From the NCBI RefSeq assembly GCF_040712075.1, contig NZ_JBFCVL010000009.1, positions 1-64,000 of the forward strand: a stretch of DNA of 64,000 nt, written 5' to 3'. Source of the stretch: Fodinicurvata sp. EGI_FJ10296 (GTDB lineage Bacteria > Pseudomonadota > Alphaproteobacteria > DSM-16000 > Inquilinaceae). The notes under the pieces were generated by a model that searched no databases, was not told the origin of the DNA, and saw nothing but the letters and a program-made list of their open reading frames with translations. Positions 25,710-34,229 of the stretch are shown one piece after another. The position numbers and the translations under genes were made by a program. The first letter of the stretch is position 1; each line of letters begins with the position of its first letter.

Positions 25710-26534
25710 TTATTCGCCGCCGGGCTTGGGGCCGGCCGCGCGGGCGAGGGTGGTCATGGCAGCCGCCGCGCCGCCCAGCGACCAGCCGCCATCCACCGGC
25801 AGGATGGCGCCGTTGATATAGCCCGCCAGCGGCGAGCTCAGCAGCAGCGCGCCGTTAGCGATATCGGCGACGGTGCCATAGCGGCCCATGGGCACCGACG
25901 CTTCGACGACCGCGCGGGCCTTCGCGCCGGGCGCAAGTCGGTTCATGCCCTCGGTCTCGTCGATCGGACCGGGCACGATCGCGTTGACGCGCAGTCCTTC
26001 CGGCGCCCATTCGATCGCGAGCGTCCTGACGAGCATGTCGACGCCCGCTTTGGCGGCGCAGACATGGGCCTGCATCGGCATCGGCAGCGTCGATTGCGGT
26101 GCGGATACCGCGATCATGCTGCCGCCGGGCCGCGTCATATGCCGGTGACAGGCGCGGAAGACGTTATAGGTGCCCAGAAGGTCGATATCCACGACGGCCT
26201 TGAATCCGTTGGCCGACATGCCGGCCGCCGTTGCCGGGAAGTTGCCGGCGGCGCCGGAGATGACCACATCGAATCGGCCGTGCCGTGCTGCAGCGGCGTC
26301 GATGCCGGCCGCCGTGGCGTCGTAGTCCCGCACGTCGGAGGCAAATCCGTCTGCGGCCCGGGCGCCGTCGGCCAGCAACGTCTCGACCGCCGCCGAGACC
26401 TTGTCCGACGACCGCGACGAGACAACCACGTTTGCGCCATGCGCCGCAAACCCGCGTGCGATGCCGAGATTGATGCCGCTGGTGCCGCCCGCCACATAGA
26501 CGACCGTGCCCTCGAACGCGGTGGGGTTCAACAT
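25710..26534 (-). CDS. SDR enzyme, 2,4-dienoyl-CoA reductase (DECR2)-like
   Basis: This 274-residue SDR has the cofactor loop VAGGTSGINLGIARGFA and the segment NAIVPGPIDETEGMNRLAPG. The usual YxxxK site is absent; the sequence there is QAHVCAAKAGVDMLVRTLAIEW. Peroxisomal-type 2,4-dienoyl-CoA reductases show the same QxHxxxAKAAVD pattern and the following RVNxxxPGPI..TEG, so that family is the best fit. It would reduce conjugated enoyl-CoA during beta-oxidation of unsaturated fatty acids. An enoyl-CoA hydratase gene is divergently oriented 152 bp away, supporting the role. Confidence 0.82.
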   Translation of the reverse strand: MLNPTAFEGTVVYVAGGTSGINLGIARGFAAHGANVVVSSRSSDKVSAAVETLLADGARAADGFASDVRDYDATAAGIDAAAARHGRFDVVISGAAGNFPATAAGMSANGFKAVVDIDLLGTYNVFRACHRHMTRPGGSMIAVSAPQSTLPMPMQAHVCAAKAGVDMLVRTLAIEWAPEGLRVNAIVPGPIDETEGMNRLAPGAKARAVVEASVPMGRYGTVADIANGALLLSSPLAGYINGAILPVDGGWSLGGAAAAMTTLARAAGPKPGGE

Positions 26535-26686
26535 GCGCTGCCCTTCATTGAGTTGGCGATGCCGGCCTTTGTGGGCCATGCCGGTTGCATCATGGCGCAA
26601 CAGTGTCCACCCTGACAACCTGAGCGTCGGCGAATTTCTCATCACAGGAGCCCGGCGCACAACCGAGACCGAAGGGGAGAACGCGA

Positions 26687-27571
26687 GTGGAAAGCGGTTC
26701 CACCGCACATGCCGCGCCAGCCATCCTGACGACGGCGGACGGTATCGCGACGATCACGCTGAACAGGCCGGAAGTCCTGAACGCCCTGAATGCCGCGATG
26801 GTCAGCCGACTGCACGCGCTGGCCGTCGAAGTGGAGACGGACGAGACAATCCGCGCGGTCATCATCAAGGGGGCGGGACGTGCCTTCATGGCTGGCGGCG
26901 ATATCGGCCAGTTCGCACGCTTCCTGACAACGGACGCTTTCGGTCACGCCGAGAGTGATTCAGCACTGGCGCCGGGCGGCGAGGCGGGTTCCGGAGAGGC
27001 GGGCGATAGTAATGAAGCAGCCTTTACCGATCTGCTGGAGCAGGTCAACGCGATCGTCCTGACGCTGCGGCGGATGCCCAAACCGGTGCTGGCCGTGGTC
27101 GAGGGTCCCGCTGCCGGATTCGGTGTTTCGCTGGCGCTCGCTTGCGACATGGTCGTCGCCTCGGACGATGCCCGCTTCGCCCCGGCCTATGCCCGCATTG
27201 GCGCGACGCCCGATGGCGGCATTACCCGCCACCTGCCCATGGCCATCGGCAGGCAGGCGGCGTTCGAATTGCTGACGCTGATCGATGGCGTCGACGCGTA
27301 CACGGCGCGTGATCTGGGGCTGGTCAACCGGGTCGTCCCGGCCGACAGCGTCGAGGATGCCTCCGGCCAGCTGGCGCGCCAGTTGGCCGATCTGCCGACC
27401 GCTGCTGTCGGGCGGACCAAGGCGCTGCTGGACGGCGCGACGGACGAACCGCTGGCCACGCGGCTGATTCACGAGGCCCGGGCCTTTGTCGAAACGACGC
27501 GCACGGATGATTTCCGCGAGGGCGTGCAGGCATTCGCCGAAAAGCGCAAACCCCGCTTCACGGGCCGGTGA
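26687..27571 (+). CDS. Enoyl-CoA hydratase/isomerase family protein
   Basis: The 294-residue crotonase-fold protein starts at a GTG preceded by AAGGGGAG. Oxyanion-hole segments are GRAFMAGGDIGQFA near residue 65 and VEGPAAGFGVSLALACDM near 140. At the usual second glutamate, the sequence reads IGATPDGGITRHLP, so Glu is replaced by Asp or Gly. The N-terminal half carries a Gly/Ser/Glu-rich insertion of about 25 residues (SALAPGGEAGSG and on) not typical of the family. The reaction is probably hydration or isomerisation of an acyl-CoA. It is paired with the divergent DECR2-like gene. Confidence 0.85.
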   Translation: MESGSTAHAAPAILTTADGIATITLNRPEVLNALNAAMVSRLHALAVEVETDETIRAVIIKGAGRAFMAGGDIGQFARFLTTDAFGHAESDSALAPGGEAGSGEAGDSNEAAFTDLLEQVNAIVLTLRRMPKPVLAVVEGPAAGFGVSLALACDMVVASDDARFAPAYARIGATPDGGITRHLPMAIGRQAAFELLTLIDGVDAYTARDLGLVNRVVPADSVEDASGQLARQLADLPTAAVGRTKALLDGATDEPLATRLIHEARAFVETTRTDDFREGVQAFAEKRKPRFTGR

Positions 27572-27589
27572 GGGGGGCGAACGCCAAGG

Positions 27590-28195
27590 CTAGCGGGTCC
27601 GCGCCAGAAAATTGCCAAGCAGGGCGTGCCCGTGTTCGGTCAGAATGGCCTCGGGGTGGAATTGCACCCCCTCGAAGGGGAGCGTCCGGTGCCGTAGTCC
27701 CATGATCGTCGGCGCCGTGGTCCCGGCCTCGTCAGTTTCCTCCGGGGTCCAGGCAGTAACCTCCAGACAATCGGGCATGCTTTCCGGTGCCACGGTCAGA
27801 GAATGATAGCGCGTCGCCGTGAACGGATTCGGAAGGGTGGCGAACACGCCGGTGCCCGCGTGGTGAATGGGGGAGGTCTTGCCGTGCATCACGGTGGGCG
27901 CGCGAACGATCCGGCCGCCGAAATGTTGTGCGATCACCTGATGGCCAAGACACACGCCCAGGATCGGTATCGGGGCCGGTAAAGGTGCTGCGGTGGCGAT
28001 CAGGTCCAGCGACATGCCGCCATCGTCCGGGGTGCCGGGCCCCGGCGAGATGATGATGCCTTTGGGCCGGCGCGCAAGGACGGCCGAAACCGTCGCGGCA
28101 TCATTGCGGATTACCGCCAGTTCTGCGCCCAGGCTGCGCAGGTACTGAGCCAGGTTGAAGGTGAAGCTGTCATAATTATCGATCAGGACGATCAC
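27590..28195 (-). CDS. pabA: Aminodeoxychorismate/anthranilate synthase glutamine amidotransferase subunit
   Basis: This 201-residue class I glutamine amidotransferase has the triad C82 (GVCLGHQ), H180 and E182 (FHPEAI) and the PGPGTP oxyanion strand. It provides ammonia to the PabB subunit. It overlaps the upstream pabB by 4 bp (ATGA), so the two are made together. Because the partner is PabB rather than TrpE, its main role is 4-aminobenzoate (folate) synthesis, although such subunits can serve both pathways. Confidence 0.92.
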   Translation of the reverse strand: MIVLIDNYDSFTFNLAQYLRSLGAELAVIRNDAATVSAVLARRPKGIIISPGPGTPDDGGMSLDLIATAAPLPAPIPILGVCLGHQVIAQHFGGRIVRAPTVMHGKTSPIHHAGTGVFATLPNPFTATRYHSLTVAPESMPDCLEVTAWTPEETDEAGTTAPTIMGLRHRTLPFEGVQFHPEAILTEHGHALLGNFLARTR

Positions 28196-29439
28196 GGCAA
28201 TGGCTCACTCTTCGAGTCCCGCACCCCGGTTTCGGACAGAGCAAACAGATACCGGCCCTTGAGCAGGCACTCGTCAAACTCAGCCGCCGGATCGCTGTCG
28301 TGAACGATGCCGCTGCCGAGACCGAGATAGCCGATGCGGGGCGTATCGGCCATTTCCCGCCCCTGCGGCGCGGTGATCGTGATCGTGCGTATCGGCACGT
28401 TGAACGCCATGTCGCCATCCGGGCCAATATGGCCGATCGCGCCGGTATAAAACCCGCGCGGGCTGGTTTCCAGTTCCCGGATGATCTCCATGGTGCGGAC
28501 CTTGGGCGCGCCGGTGACCGATCCGCAGGGAAACAGCGCTGCGAGAATATCGGTGAAGCCGATGGTGCGCGGCACCTTGGCGCTCACGCTCGACGTCATC
28601 TGGTTCACCGACCGATAGGCTTCGATGTCGAACAGTGAGTCCACGCGCACCGAACCGGGTTCGGCGATGCGGCCGAGATCGTTGCGCATCAGGTCGACGA
28701 TCATGACGTTTTCCGCCCGGCTCTTGGGATCGGCCCTGAGGGTGTCGGCGATATCGCGGTCGGCCTCCGGTGTGTGCCCGCGCGGGGCCGTGCCCTTCAT
28801 CGGTTTGACCGATATCCGGTCACCGGATTTCTTGAAGAACAGTTCCGGCGATCTCGAAAGCACGTCCAGTCCCGGCAGCCGGACATAGGCGCCGTAAGCA
28901 ACCGGCTGCGTCGTTCGCAACCGACGGAACAGGGCGATCGGATCGCCCGGAACCGGGAACGACGCCCTGAAGGTATGGTTTACCTGATACGTATCTCCGG
29001 CAGCGATGTGGGCGCGCAGCTTTTCCACGGCCCGAATATAGTCATCGCGCGTGACGTCGAGGTCGATCCGGCCGATCGGGGCTGTTTCGGGATTGGTCGT
29101 GCCGCCCCGCTCCTCCAGGAAGGCGTCCACCTCACCCTCGTTCACGGGCCGGCGTTCGCGGAACAGCCCCATCGCGATCAGCGGCACGCCGGATGGTGGC
29201 GAGGCGCGCGCGATCAGCGCCGGGTCGATATGCGGCGCAAGTTCGTATGCCAGCGCCCCGGCGGCGAACAGCCCCTTTGCAACGCCGCCGTCGATCTCCT
29301 GCAGCGCCTTGTACACGGCATCCGGGGTCGCGTCGGCCGCATCGAGCCGAACCACGCGCTCCAGGCCGGTGAACAGTGCCGAGCACGGTACGTCGGAATG
29401 ATTGTCATCGAGCAGGACGAAAGGCGAATCGAGCGGCAT
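28192..29439 (-). CDS. pabB: Aminodeoxychorismate synthase component I
   Basis: This 415-residue chorismate-binding enzyme carries [10 protein letters not shown], where the lysine (PIKGT-type motif) separates aminodeoxychorismate synthases from anthranilate synthases (PIAGT). Other family blocks are [34 protein letters not shown], and [11 protein letters not shown]. It converts chorismate and PabA-derived ammonia to 4-amino-4-deoxychorismate in folate synthesis. A GTG at 29451 would add four residues. A pabC lyase is not in the window. Confidence 0.93.
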   Translation of the reverse strand: MPLDSPFVLLDDNHSDVPCSALFTGLERVVRLDAADATPDAVYKALQEIDGGVAKGLFAAGALAYELAPHIDPALIARASPPSGVPLIAMGLFRERRPVNEGEVDAFLEERGGTTNPETAPIGRIDLDVTRDDYIRAVEKLRAHIAAGDTYQVNHTFRASFPVPGDPIALFRRLRTTQPVAYGAYVRLPGLDVLSRSPELFFKKSGDRISVKPMKGTAPRGHTPEADRDIADTLRADPKSRAENVMIVDLMRNDLGRIAEPGSVRVDSLFDIEAYRSVNQMTSSVSAKVPRTIGFTDILAALFPCGSVTGAPKVRTMEIIRELETSPRGFYTGAIGHIGPDGDMAFNVPIRTITITAPQGREMADTPRIGYLGLGSGIVHDSDPAAEFDECLLKGRYLFALSETGVRDSKSEPLP

Positions 29440-29483
29440 CGCGTTAGGCACCGATTGGAAGGCGGCTGCAGGAAAACGGACGT

Positions 29484-29497
29484 GTATCGTGCGATAC
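29484..29497. promoter_or_regulatory. Palindrome in the pabB/ATP-grasp divergent region
   Basis: GTATCG at 29484-29489 and CGATAC at 29492-29497 are a perfect inverted repeat with a 2-bp spacer, 45 bp upstream of pabB. It sits in the 220-bp region between two divergent genes, so it could be an operator for either. No regulator is assigned. Confidence 0.3.
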
Positions 29498-29659
29498 GTG
29501 CCGACGCTTGCGCCTCGGTTTCAAGTGTGTCAAGGACACTCGTTACGCGCCAGAATGCGATACTAAAATCAGTATAAAACACGTTATAGGTGCATCACGC
29601 CTTCCGACGCGATATACACGGGATAGCGTCACGGCTGAGCGGCCAGGAAGGAAACCGAC

Positions 29660-30532
29660 ATGCACGATATCTTCAACCCGATCGTCAAGGAATGCCTGCG
29701 CTCGAACAAGGGCGACTACACCTTGTATGTCTTCGGCGACGCCACGCATCTCAGATGGGCGGTGCTCGGCAAGATCGCGCAGCATTTCAGGATCGAAGTC
29801 GAAGAGATTCGCGATGGTGACCATCTGGCATCGCTGCCGAAAAGCGGGCGGCGGGCCTTCATAAAATGGTCGCCGAGGTCACGGTACATCGTGCCCGATG
29901 AATGGAAAGCGCTCTTGCCGCCCGGCACCCATATCATCAACGATACCGGCTTTGACTGCGACAAGACGAACGTCGAGAAATGTTTCGAGACCGTCGCCGG
30001 CTATCCGCTCGCCGTCGATCCCCTGACCTATGACGGCATCGCGGCATCGAAATCGATCCGCAACGCCGCCCATGACGGCAAGACCGTGCAATGCCCGGTG
30101 ACGTCGGTCGAGCCCGATCAGGTCTACGAGCGGCTGATCGACAACGTGTATTCCACCAGGGCGGGCGACGACTATGTCTGTGATATGCGCACCCCGGTAA
30201 TCTTCGGTGATGTACCGTTCGTCTATCTGAAATACCGGCCGATCAAGAGCCGCTTCCAGAACAAGAACGCCTATGCCCGCGCCGTCTCGAAATACGAGGT
30301 GTTCTCCTATGAAGAAGTGGAGATCATCAAGGCATTTTCGTGCGAGATCGAACTGGACTACGGTGAGATCGACGTGCTGCGCGACCGTCACGACGGGCGG
30401 ATCTTCATCATCGACGCCAACAACACGCCCTATGGCCCGCCCAACCACATCGACAGCGGCGACCGGTCCTGGGCGGTGCGCTTGCTGGGCCAGATGGTGA
30501 TCGAGCATTTCTTCGCGGCCCGGGACAATTGA
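29660..30532 (+). CDS. Uncharacterised ATP-grasp-like protein
   Basis: The 290-residue protein has no recognisable named family. Its C-terminal part ends with an ATP-grasp metal-binding signature, LDYGEIDVLRDRHDGRIFIIDANNTPYGPP at about 232-261, in which E236, D252 and N254/N255 would coordinate magnesium. Upstream, AASKSIRNAAHDGKTVQCP (about 128-146) can supply the nucleotide-binding lysines, and GTHIINDTGFDCDKTNVEK (89-107) resembles the segment that precedes the central ATP-grasp domain. It probably joins a carboxylate to an amine or thiol, substrate unknown. It is divergent from pabBA and 157 bp upstream of livG, with no obvious partner. To keep within what I see: the ATP-grasp assignment is motif-level. 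Confidence 0.65.
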   Translation: MHDIFNPIVKECLRSNKGDYTLYVFGDATHLRWAVLGKIAQHFRIEVEEIRDGDHLASLPKSGRRAFIKWSPRSRYIVPDEWKALLPPGTHIINDTGFDCDKTNVEKCFETVAGYPLAVDPLTYDGIAASKSIRNAAHDGKTVQCPVTSVEPDQVYERLIDNVYSTRAGDDYVCDMRTPVIFGDVPFVYLKYRPIKSRFQNKNAYARAVSKYEVFSYEEVEIIKAFSCEIELDYGEIDVLRDRHDGRIFIIDANNTPYGPPNHIDSGDRSWAVRLLGQMVIEHFFAARDN

Positions 30533-30689
30533 ACCGGGGGCGATTGAATCGCCGCTGAGCGGTCCGGGGAGTCATTTCGGTTGAGTGACGCCTGACGGCT
30601 TGGTATCTGTCCGCACCACTTCGTCGCGGGCCGTCGGCCGGGATAGCGACGAGGGATGACGACGAAAGCGTGTGGACTGCGGGGGCGCC

Positions 30690-31517
30690 ATGATCAGGGT
30701 GGAGAACGTCCGCAAGGCCTTTGGCGGCCTGCAGGCGGTAGACGATTGCAGTCTGGAGGTCCCGGCCGGCAGCATTACCGGGCTGATCGGGCCGAATGGC
30801 GCCGGGAAAAGCACGCTGTTCAACATCATCGCCGGGTTCCTGAAACCCGATAGCGGCCGCATCCTGCTTGACGGTCATGACATTACCGGCGTGCCGCCCC
30901 ATCAGCTGTTCCATCTCGGCCTTGTGCGCACCTTTCAGATCCCGAACGAATTCTCCCGGATGACGGTCCGCGAAAACCTGATGCTCGTGCCGTCGGGCCA
31001 ACTGGGCGAAAGCGTCGCGGCCACCTGGTTCCGGTGGGGGGCCGTGCGCGAGGAAGATCGCCGAGTGCGCGCGCAGGCGGACGATGTTCTGGAGTTCCTG
31101 CGCCTGACGCATGTCGCCGACGAACTGGCCGGCAATCTTTCCGGCGGCCAGAAGAAGCTGCTGGAACTGGGCCGCACCATGATGACCGAGGCGAAAGTCG
31201 TCCTGCTGGACGAGCCGGGCGCCGGAGTCAATCGGACCCTGCTGGCCCAGATCGCCGATGACATCGAACGGCTGAACCGTGAACGCGGCTATACCTTCTG
31301 CATCATCGAACACGACATGGATCTCATCTCGCGGCTGTGCGATCCGGTTATCGTCATGGCCGAGGGCCGGGTGATCGCGCGCGGTCGGATGGAGGATATC
31401 CGGCGCAACGAACAGGTCCGCGAAGCCTATCTCGGTGGCGGCGGCGCCCGAGCCGAGGCCGGAGATGCCGGGGCCGGAGATACCGGCGCGGCAGCGGTCG
31501 GGCCAGAGGGGGGATGA
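30690..31517 (+). CDS. livG: Branched-chain amino acid-type ABC transporter ATP-binding protein LivG
   Basis: This 275-residue ATPase has Walker A GPNGAGKST, signature LSGGQKKLLELGR, Walker B VVLLDEPGAGVN and the H-loop CIIEHDMDL. The Gly at DEPGAG is typical of LivG. The start ATG at 30690 gives a LivG-like N-terminus; 30672 would add six residues. The C-terminal tail is Ala/Gly-rich and contains a 15-bp near-duplicate (31458-31487). It begins the livG-F-H-M gene run. Substrates of such systems range from branched-chain amino acids to urea and amides. Confidence 0.93.
   Translation: MIRVENVRKAFGGLQAVDDCSLEVPAGSITGLIGPNGAGKSTLFNIIAGFLKPDSGRILLDGHDITGVPPHQLFHLGLVRTFQIPNEFSRMTVRENLMLVPSGQLGESVAATWFRWGAVREEDRRVRAQADDVLEFLRLTHVADELAGNLSGGQKKLLELGRTMMTEAKVVLLDEPGAGVNRTLLAQIADDIERLNRERGYTFCIIEHDMDLISRLCDPVIVMAEGRVIARGRMEDIRRNEQVREAYLGGGGARAEAGDAGAGDTGAAAVGPEGG
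31458..31487. repeat. 15-bp tandem duplication in the 3' end of livG
   Basis: GCCGGAGATGCCGGG (31458-31472) is followed directly by GCCGGAGATACCGGC (31473-31487), two mismatches. It encodes a repeated AGDxG pentapeptide in the tail, beyond the conserved ATPase core. Confidence 0.75.
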
Positions 31518-31521
31518 TCCA

Positions 31522-32226
31522 ATGAGCCTGCTGACCATGATGAATGTGCGCGGCGGCTATGGCGATGCCGACATCCTGCACGGTGTGTCGCTGGGCGTCG
31601 ATGCCGGGAACATCGTCGTCCTGATCGGACCGAACGGCGCCGGCAAGTCGACGGCGATGAAGGCGGTGTTCGGCCTGCTGACGGTGCGGGAAGGATCGAT
31701 CACGTTCGACGGCACCGATATCACGCGCAAACGGCCCGATCAGCTGGTGCCTCTCGGCATGGGGTTTGTGCCGCAAGAGAAGAACGTCTTCCCGTCGATG
31801 ACGATCCGCGAAAATCTCGACATGGGGGCCTATACGCTGAAGGGCGACTATTCCGCCCAACTCGACCGGGCCTACGAGCTGTTTCCGCTGCTCAAGGAGC
31901 GGCCGGGCCAGTTGGCGGGTCAGCTTTCCGGCGGGCAGCGGCAGATGGTGGCGATCGCCCGCGCTCTGATGCTCGATCCGAAACTGCTGTTGCTCGACGA
32001 GCCGACGGCGGGGCTGTCGCCGAAATTCATCGACATGATCTTCGATCGGGTTCGGGCGATCAACGCGATGGGCATCAGCATTCTGATGGTCGAACAGAAT
32101 GCCAGGCAGGCATTGGCCATCGCCGACAGGGGCTATGTGCTGACGGTCGGACAGAACAAGATCTCCGACACCGGCCCCAATCTGCTGGCCAACAAGGAAG
32201 TCGCCGAACTGTTTCTGGGTGGGTGA
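31522..32226 (+). CDS. livF: Branched-chain amino acid-type ABC transporter ATP-binding protein LivF
   Basis: This 234-residue ATPase has GPNGAGKST, FVPQEKNVFPSMTIRENL (a LivF hallmark), LSGGQRQMVAIARAL, LLLDEPTAGLSP and LMVEQNARQAL. It forms a heterodimer with LivG. The ATG at 31522 is 5 bp after the livG stop and follows GAGGGGGGA. The upstream in-frame extension overlaps livG and is rejected. Confidence 0.94.
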   Translation: MSLLTMMNVRGGYGDADILHGVSLGVDAGNIVVLIGPNGAGKSTAMKAVFGLLTVREGSITFDGTDITRKRPDQLVPLGMGFVPQEKNVFPSMTIRENLDMGAYTLKGDYSAQLDRAYELFPLLKERPGQLAGQLSGGQRQMVAIARALMLDPKLLLLDEPTAGLSPKFIDMIFDRVRAINAMGISILMVEQNARQALAIADRGYVLTVGQNKISDTGPNLLANKEVAELFLGG

Positions 32227-32236
32227 GGAGCGCACG

Positions 32237-33112
32237 GTGATCGAGTTCATTCAGCTAGTCGTCTATGGCGTTATTCTGGGCAGCATCATCGCCCTCGGGG
32301 CGATCGGGGTATCGCTGATCTTCGGCATCCTGCGGTTTGCCCATTTCGCCCATGGCGATCTGATGACGGTCGGCGCGTATATCGGCCTGGTGCTGGTGGT
32401 CGACATGACAATGCCGCTGTGGCTTGCGTTTCCCATCGCGATGGCTGTCGGCGCCGTCGTTGCGCTGGGGATCGACCAGGTCGTCTACAAACCGCTCAGG
32501 CGAATGCCGCCGATCCTGTTGCTGATTGCGTCAGTCGGCGTCGCGCTGATCCTGCGCAGCCTGATCGAGATCATTTGGGGCCCCAGCGTTCAGGTCTATC
32601 AGACGGGTATCCGGCCGCTTATCCCGTATATGCTGGATGAGTTCGGCATCAGGCTCCGGTGGCAGCAGATCAACCTGTTCCTCGTGGCGGCCGTACTGGT
32701 GGCGGCAATGCACGCGTTCCTGCAGTACACGCGTACAGGCAAGGCGATGCGGGCGCTCAGTGACAATATGGATCTGGCACGGATTACCGGCATCGATACC
32801 GAGCGTACGATCCGGTGGATGTGGGTGATCGCCGCCGCCCTGGCCGTTGCGGCCGGTATCCTTATGGCGATCGACACGCGCGCGCATCCGATCATGGGCT
32901 GGCGAATGCTGCTGCCGATTTTCGCCGCGGCGATCCTCGGTGGCATCGGCAAGCCCTATGGCGCGATCGCCGGGGGGCTGGTGATCGGCATCAGCCAGGA
33001 GGTCTCCACCATGTTCATCGACTCCGCATATAAGCCGGCGGTGTCCTTTGCCATTCTGGTGGCCATGCTGATCGTTCGTCCCCAGGGTCTGTTCGGAGGC
33101 AAGACGTCGTGA
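32237..33112 (+). CDS. livH: Branched-chain amino acid-type ABC transporter permease LivH
   Basis: The 291-residue product has about eight membrane helices and LivH landmarks: GAIGVSLIFGILRFAHFAHGDLM near residue 20, GKAMRALSDNMDLARITGI (the ATPase-contacting EAA-like loop) and ILGGIGKPYGAIAGG. The start is placed at the GTG at 32237 because GAGGAG lies just upstream; an earlier GTG at 32219 overlaps livF. It overlaps livM at its stop. Confidence 0.92.
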   Translation: MIEFIQLVVYGVILGSIIALGAIGVSLIFGILRFAHFAHGDLMTVGAYIGLVLVVDMTMPLWLAFPIAMAVGAVVALGIDQVVYKPLRRMPPILLLIASVGVALILRSLIEIIWGPSVQVYQTGIRPLIPYMLDEFGIRLRWQQINLFLVAAVLVAAMHAFLQYTRTGKAMRALSDNMDLARITGIDTERTIRWMWVIAAALAVAAGILMAIDTRAHPIMGWRMLLPIFAAAILGGIGKPYGAIAGGLVIGISQEVSTMFIDSAYKPAVSFAILVAMLIVRPQGLFGGKTS

Positions 33113-34062
33113 TCGAGATACCGGGCCTTCTGAATTATCTCATTTTCGCTATTTCGATGGCGGGAATCTATTCGGTGCTGGCGCTGGGCCTCAACATCCA
33201 GTGGGGCCTTACCGGGCAACTGAACATCGGCGTGGCCGGGTTCTTCGCCGTCGGCGCCTACACGGCCGCAATCCTGAGCGGGCCGGACTCGCCCAATCAT
33301 CTCGGCGGATTCGGGATCTGGTTTCCGATCGCCCTGCTGGGCGGCGTCGTTATGGCGGGCCTCGTCGCGCTGGTGATCGCGCTGATCACGGTCAACCTGC
33401 GCACCGATTATCTGGCCATTGCAACCATCGGCATTGCCGAGATCATTCGGCTGTTCTTCACAAACGAAGCCTGGCTGACCTATGGCGTGCGCGGCATGAA
33501 TGTTGATCGACCGCTGCAGAGCATACTGCCCTACTACAACATCTTTTCAATGGCATTCGTTGTGCTGGTCGTGGCTGGCGTCTACTTTCTGGCCGAGCGG
33601 TTGCGCAAAGGACCGTGGGGGCGTGTTTTGCGCGGCATCCGCGAAAGCGAACCCGCCGTGCAGGCCGCCGGCAAGAACATCAACCGATTCCGGATCGAAG
33701 CCTTTGTCATCGGATCGATGTTCATGGGGCTTGGCGGCGGCATCTATGCGCATTTCGTCGGCTTCATCAGTCCCGAAGCTCTGGACCCGATGTTCACAAC
33801 ATTTCTGGTCTGGGTGATGCTGATTGCCGGGGGCAGCGGCTCGAACCGCGGCGCCATCGTTGGCGCGTTCGTCATCTGGGCGGTGTGGTCGCTGACGCCG
33901 CTATTGACGGGGTTGCTGCCGTCCGACATGTCGACACAGGCGAGTTCATTGCGCACGCTTCTGGTCGGCGTGCTGCTGATCGCCATCCTGCGCCTGCGCC
34001 CGGAAGGCATATTGGGCGAAATCGCTGAAATCCGCCGCGAGCGTGGTTCGTCCAGCCAATAG
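33109..34062 (+). CDS. livM: Branched-chain amino acid-type ABC transporter permease LivM
   Basis: The 317-residue permease has the LivM start LALGLNIQWGLTGQLNIGVAGFFAVGAYTAA, the loop LRGIRESEPAVQAAGKNINRFRIEAFVIGS and the closing ILRLRPEGILGE. It begins at a GTG overlapping the livH stop (GTGA). It is the second membrane half-channel of the system. A hairpin terminator and the convergent binding-protein gene follow. Confidence 0.93.
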   Translation: MIEIPGLLNYLIFAISMAGIYSVLALGLNIQWGLTGQLNIGVAGFFAVGAYTAAILSGPDSPNHLGGFGIWFPIALLGGVVMAGLVALVIALITVNLRTDYLAIATIGIAEIIRLFFTNEAWLTYGVRGMNVDRPLQSILPYYNIFSMAFVVLVVAGVYFLAERLRKGPWGRVLRGIRESEPAVQAAGKNINRFRIEAFVIGSMFMGLGGGIYAHFVGFISPEALDPMFTTFLVWVMLIAGGSGSNRGAIVGAFVIWAVWSLTPLLTGLLPSDMSTQASSLRTLLVGVLLIAILRLRPEGILGEIAEIRRERGSSSQ

Positions 34063-34078
34063 TCCGCCGCCGGATTTC

Positions 34079-34102
34079 GCTGGATCAGACGCTGGATCAG
34101 AC
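34079..34102. repeat. Exact 12-bp tandem duplication after livM
   Basis: GCTGGATCAGAC occurs twice in direct contact (34079-34090, 34091-34102), 16 bp beyond the livM stop codon and before the terminator hairpin. Confidence 0.8.
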
Positions 34103-34109
34103 AAGGAAA

Positions 34110-34137
34110 CGCCCCGCCGGCCGAGGCCGACGGGGCG
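34110..34137. terminator. Bidirectional terminator hairpin between livM and the binding-protein gene
   Basis: CGCCCCG at 34110-34116 pairs with CGGGGCG at 34131-34137. The 14-nt loop region contains a further GGCC/GGCC pairing. It lies between two convergent genes, as expected for a shared rho-independent terminator, though no strong T-run follows. Confidence 0.6.
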
Positions 34138-34195
34138 AAGTCGTGATAAGGTCCGTCAATCCGGTGCACCCGTATCAGGACGTTTCGTCACACTG

Positions 34196-34229
34196 TCAAT
34201 TCAGGTCCGGGGTCAGTTCAGGTCCGGGG
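34196..34229. repeat. 17-bp tandem duplication spanning the stop of the binding-protein gene
   Basis: 34196-34212 and 34213-34229 are 17-bp units that differ at one position. The inner copy holds the last codons and stop of the minus-strand gene. The outer copy repeats them, with its own in-register TGA, just downstream. Confidence 0.85.
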
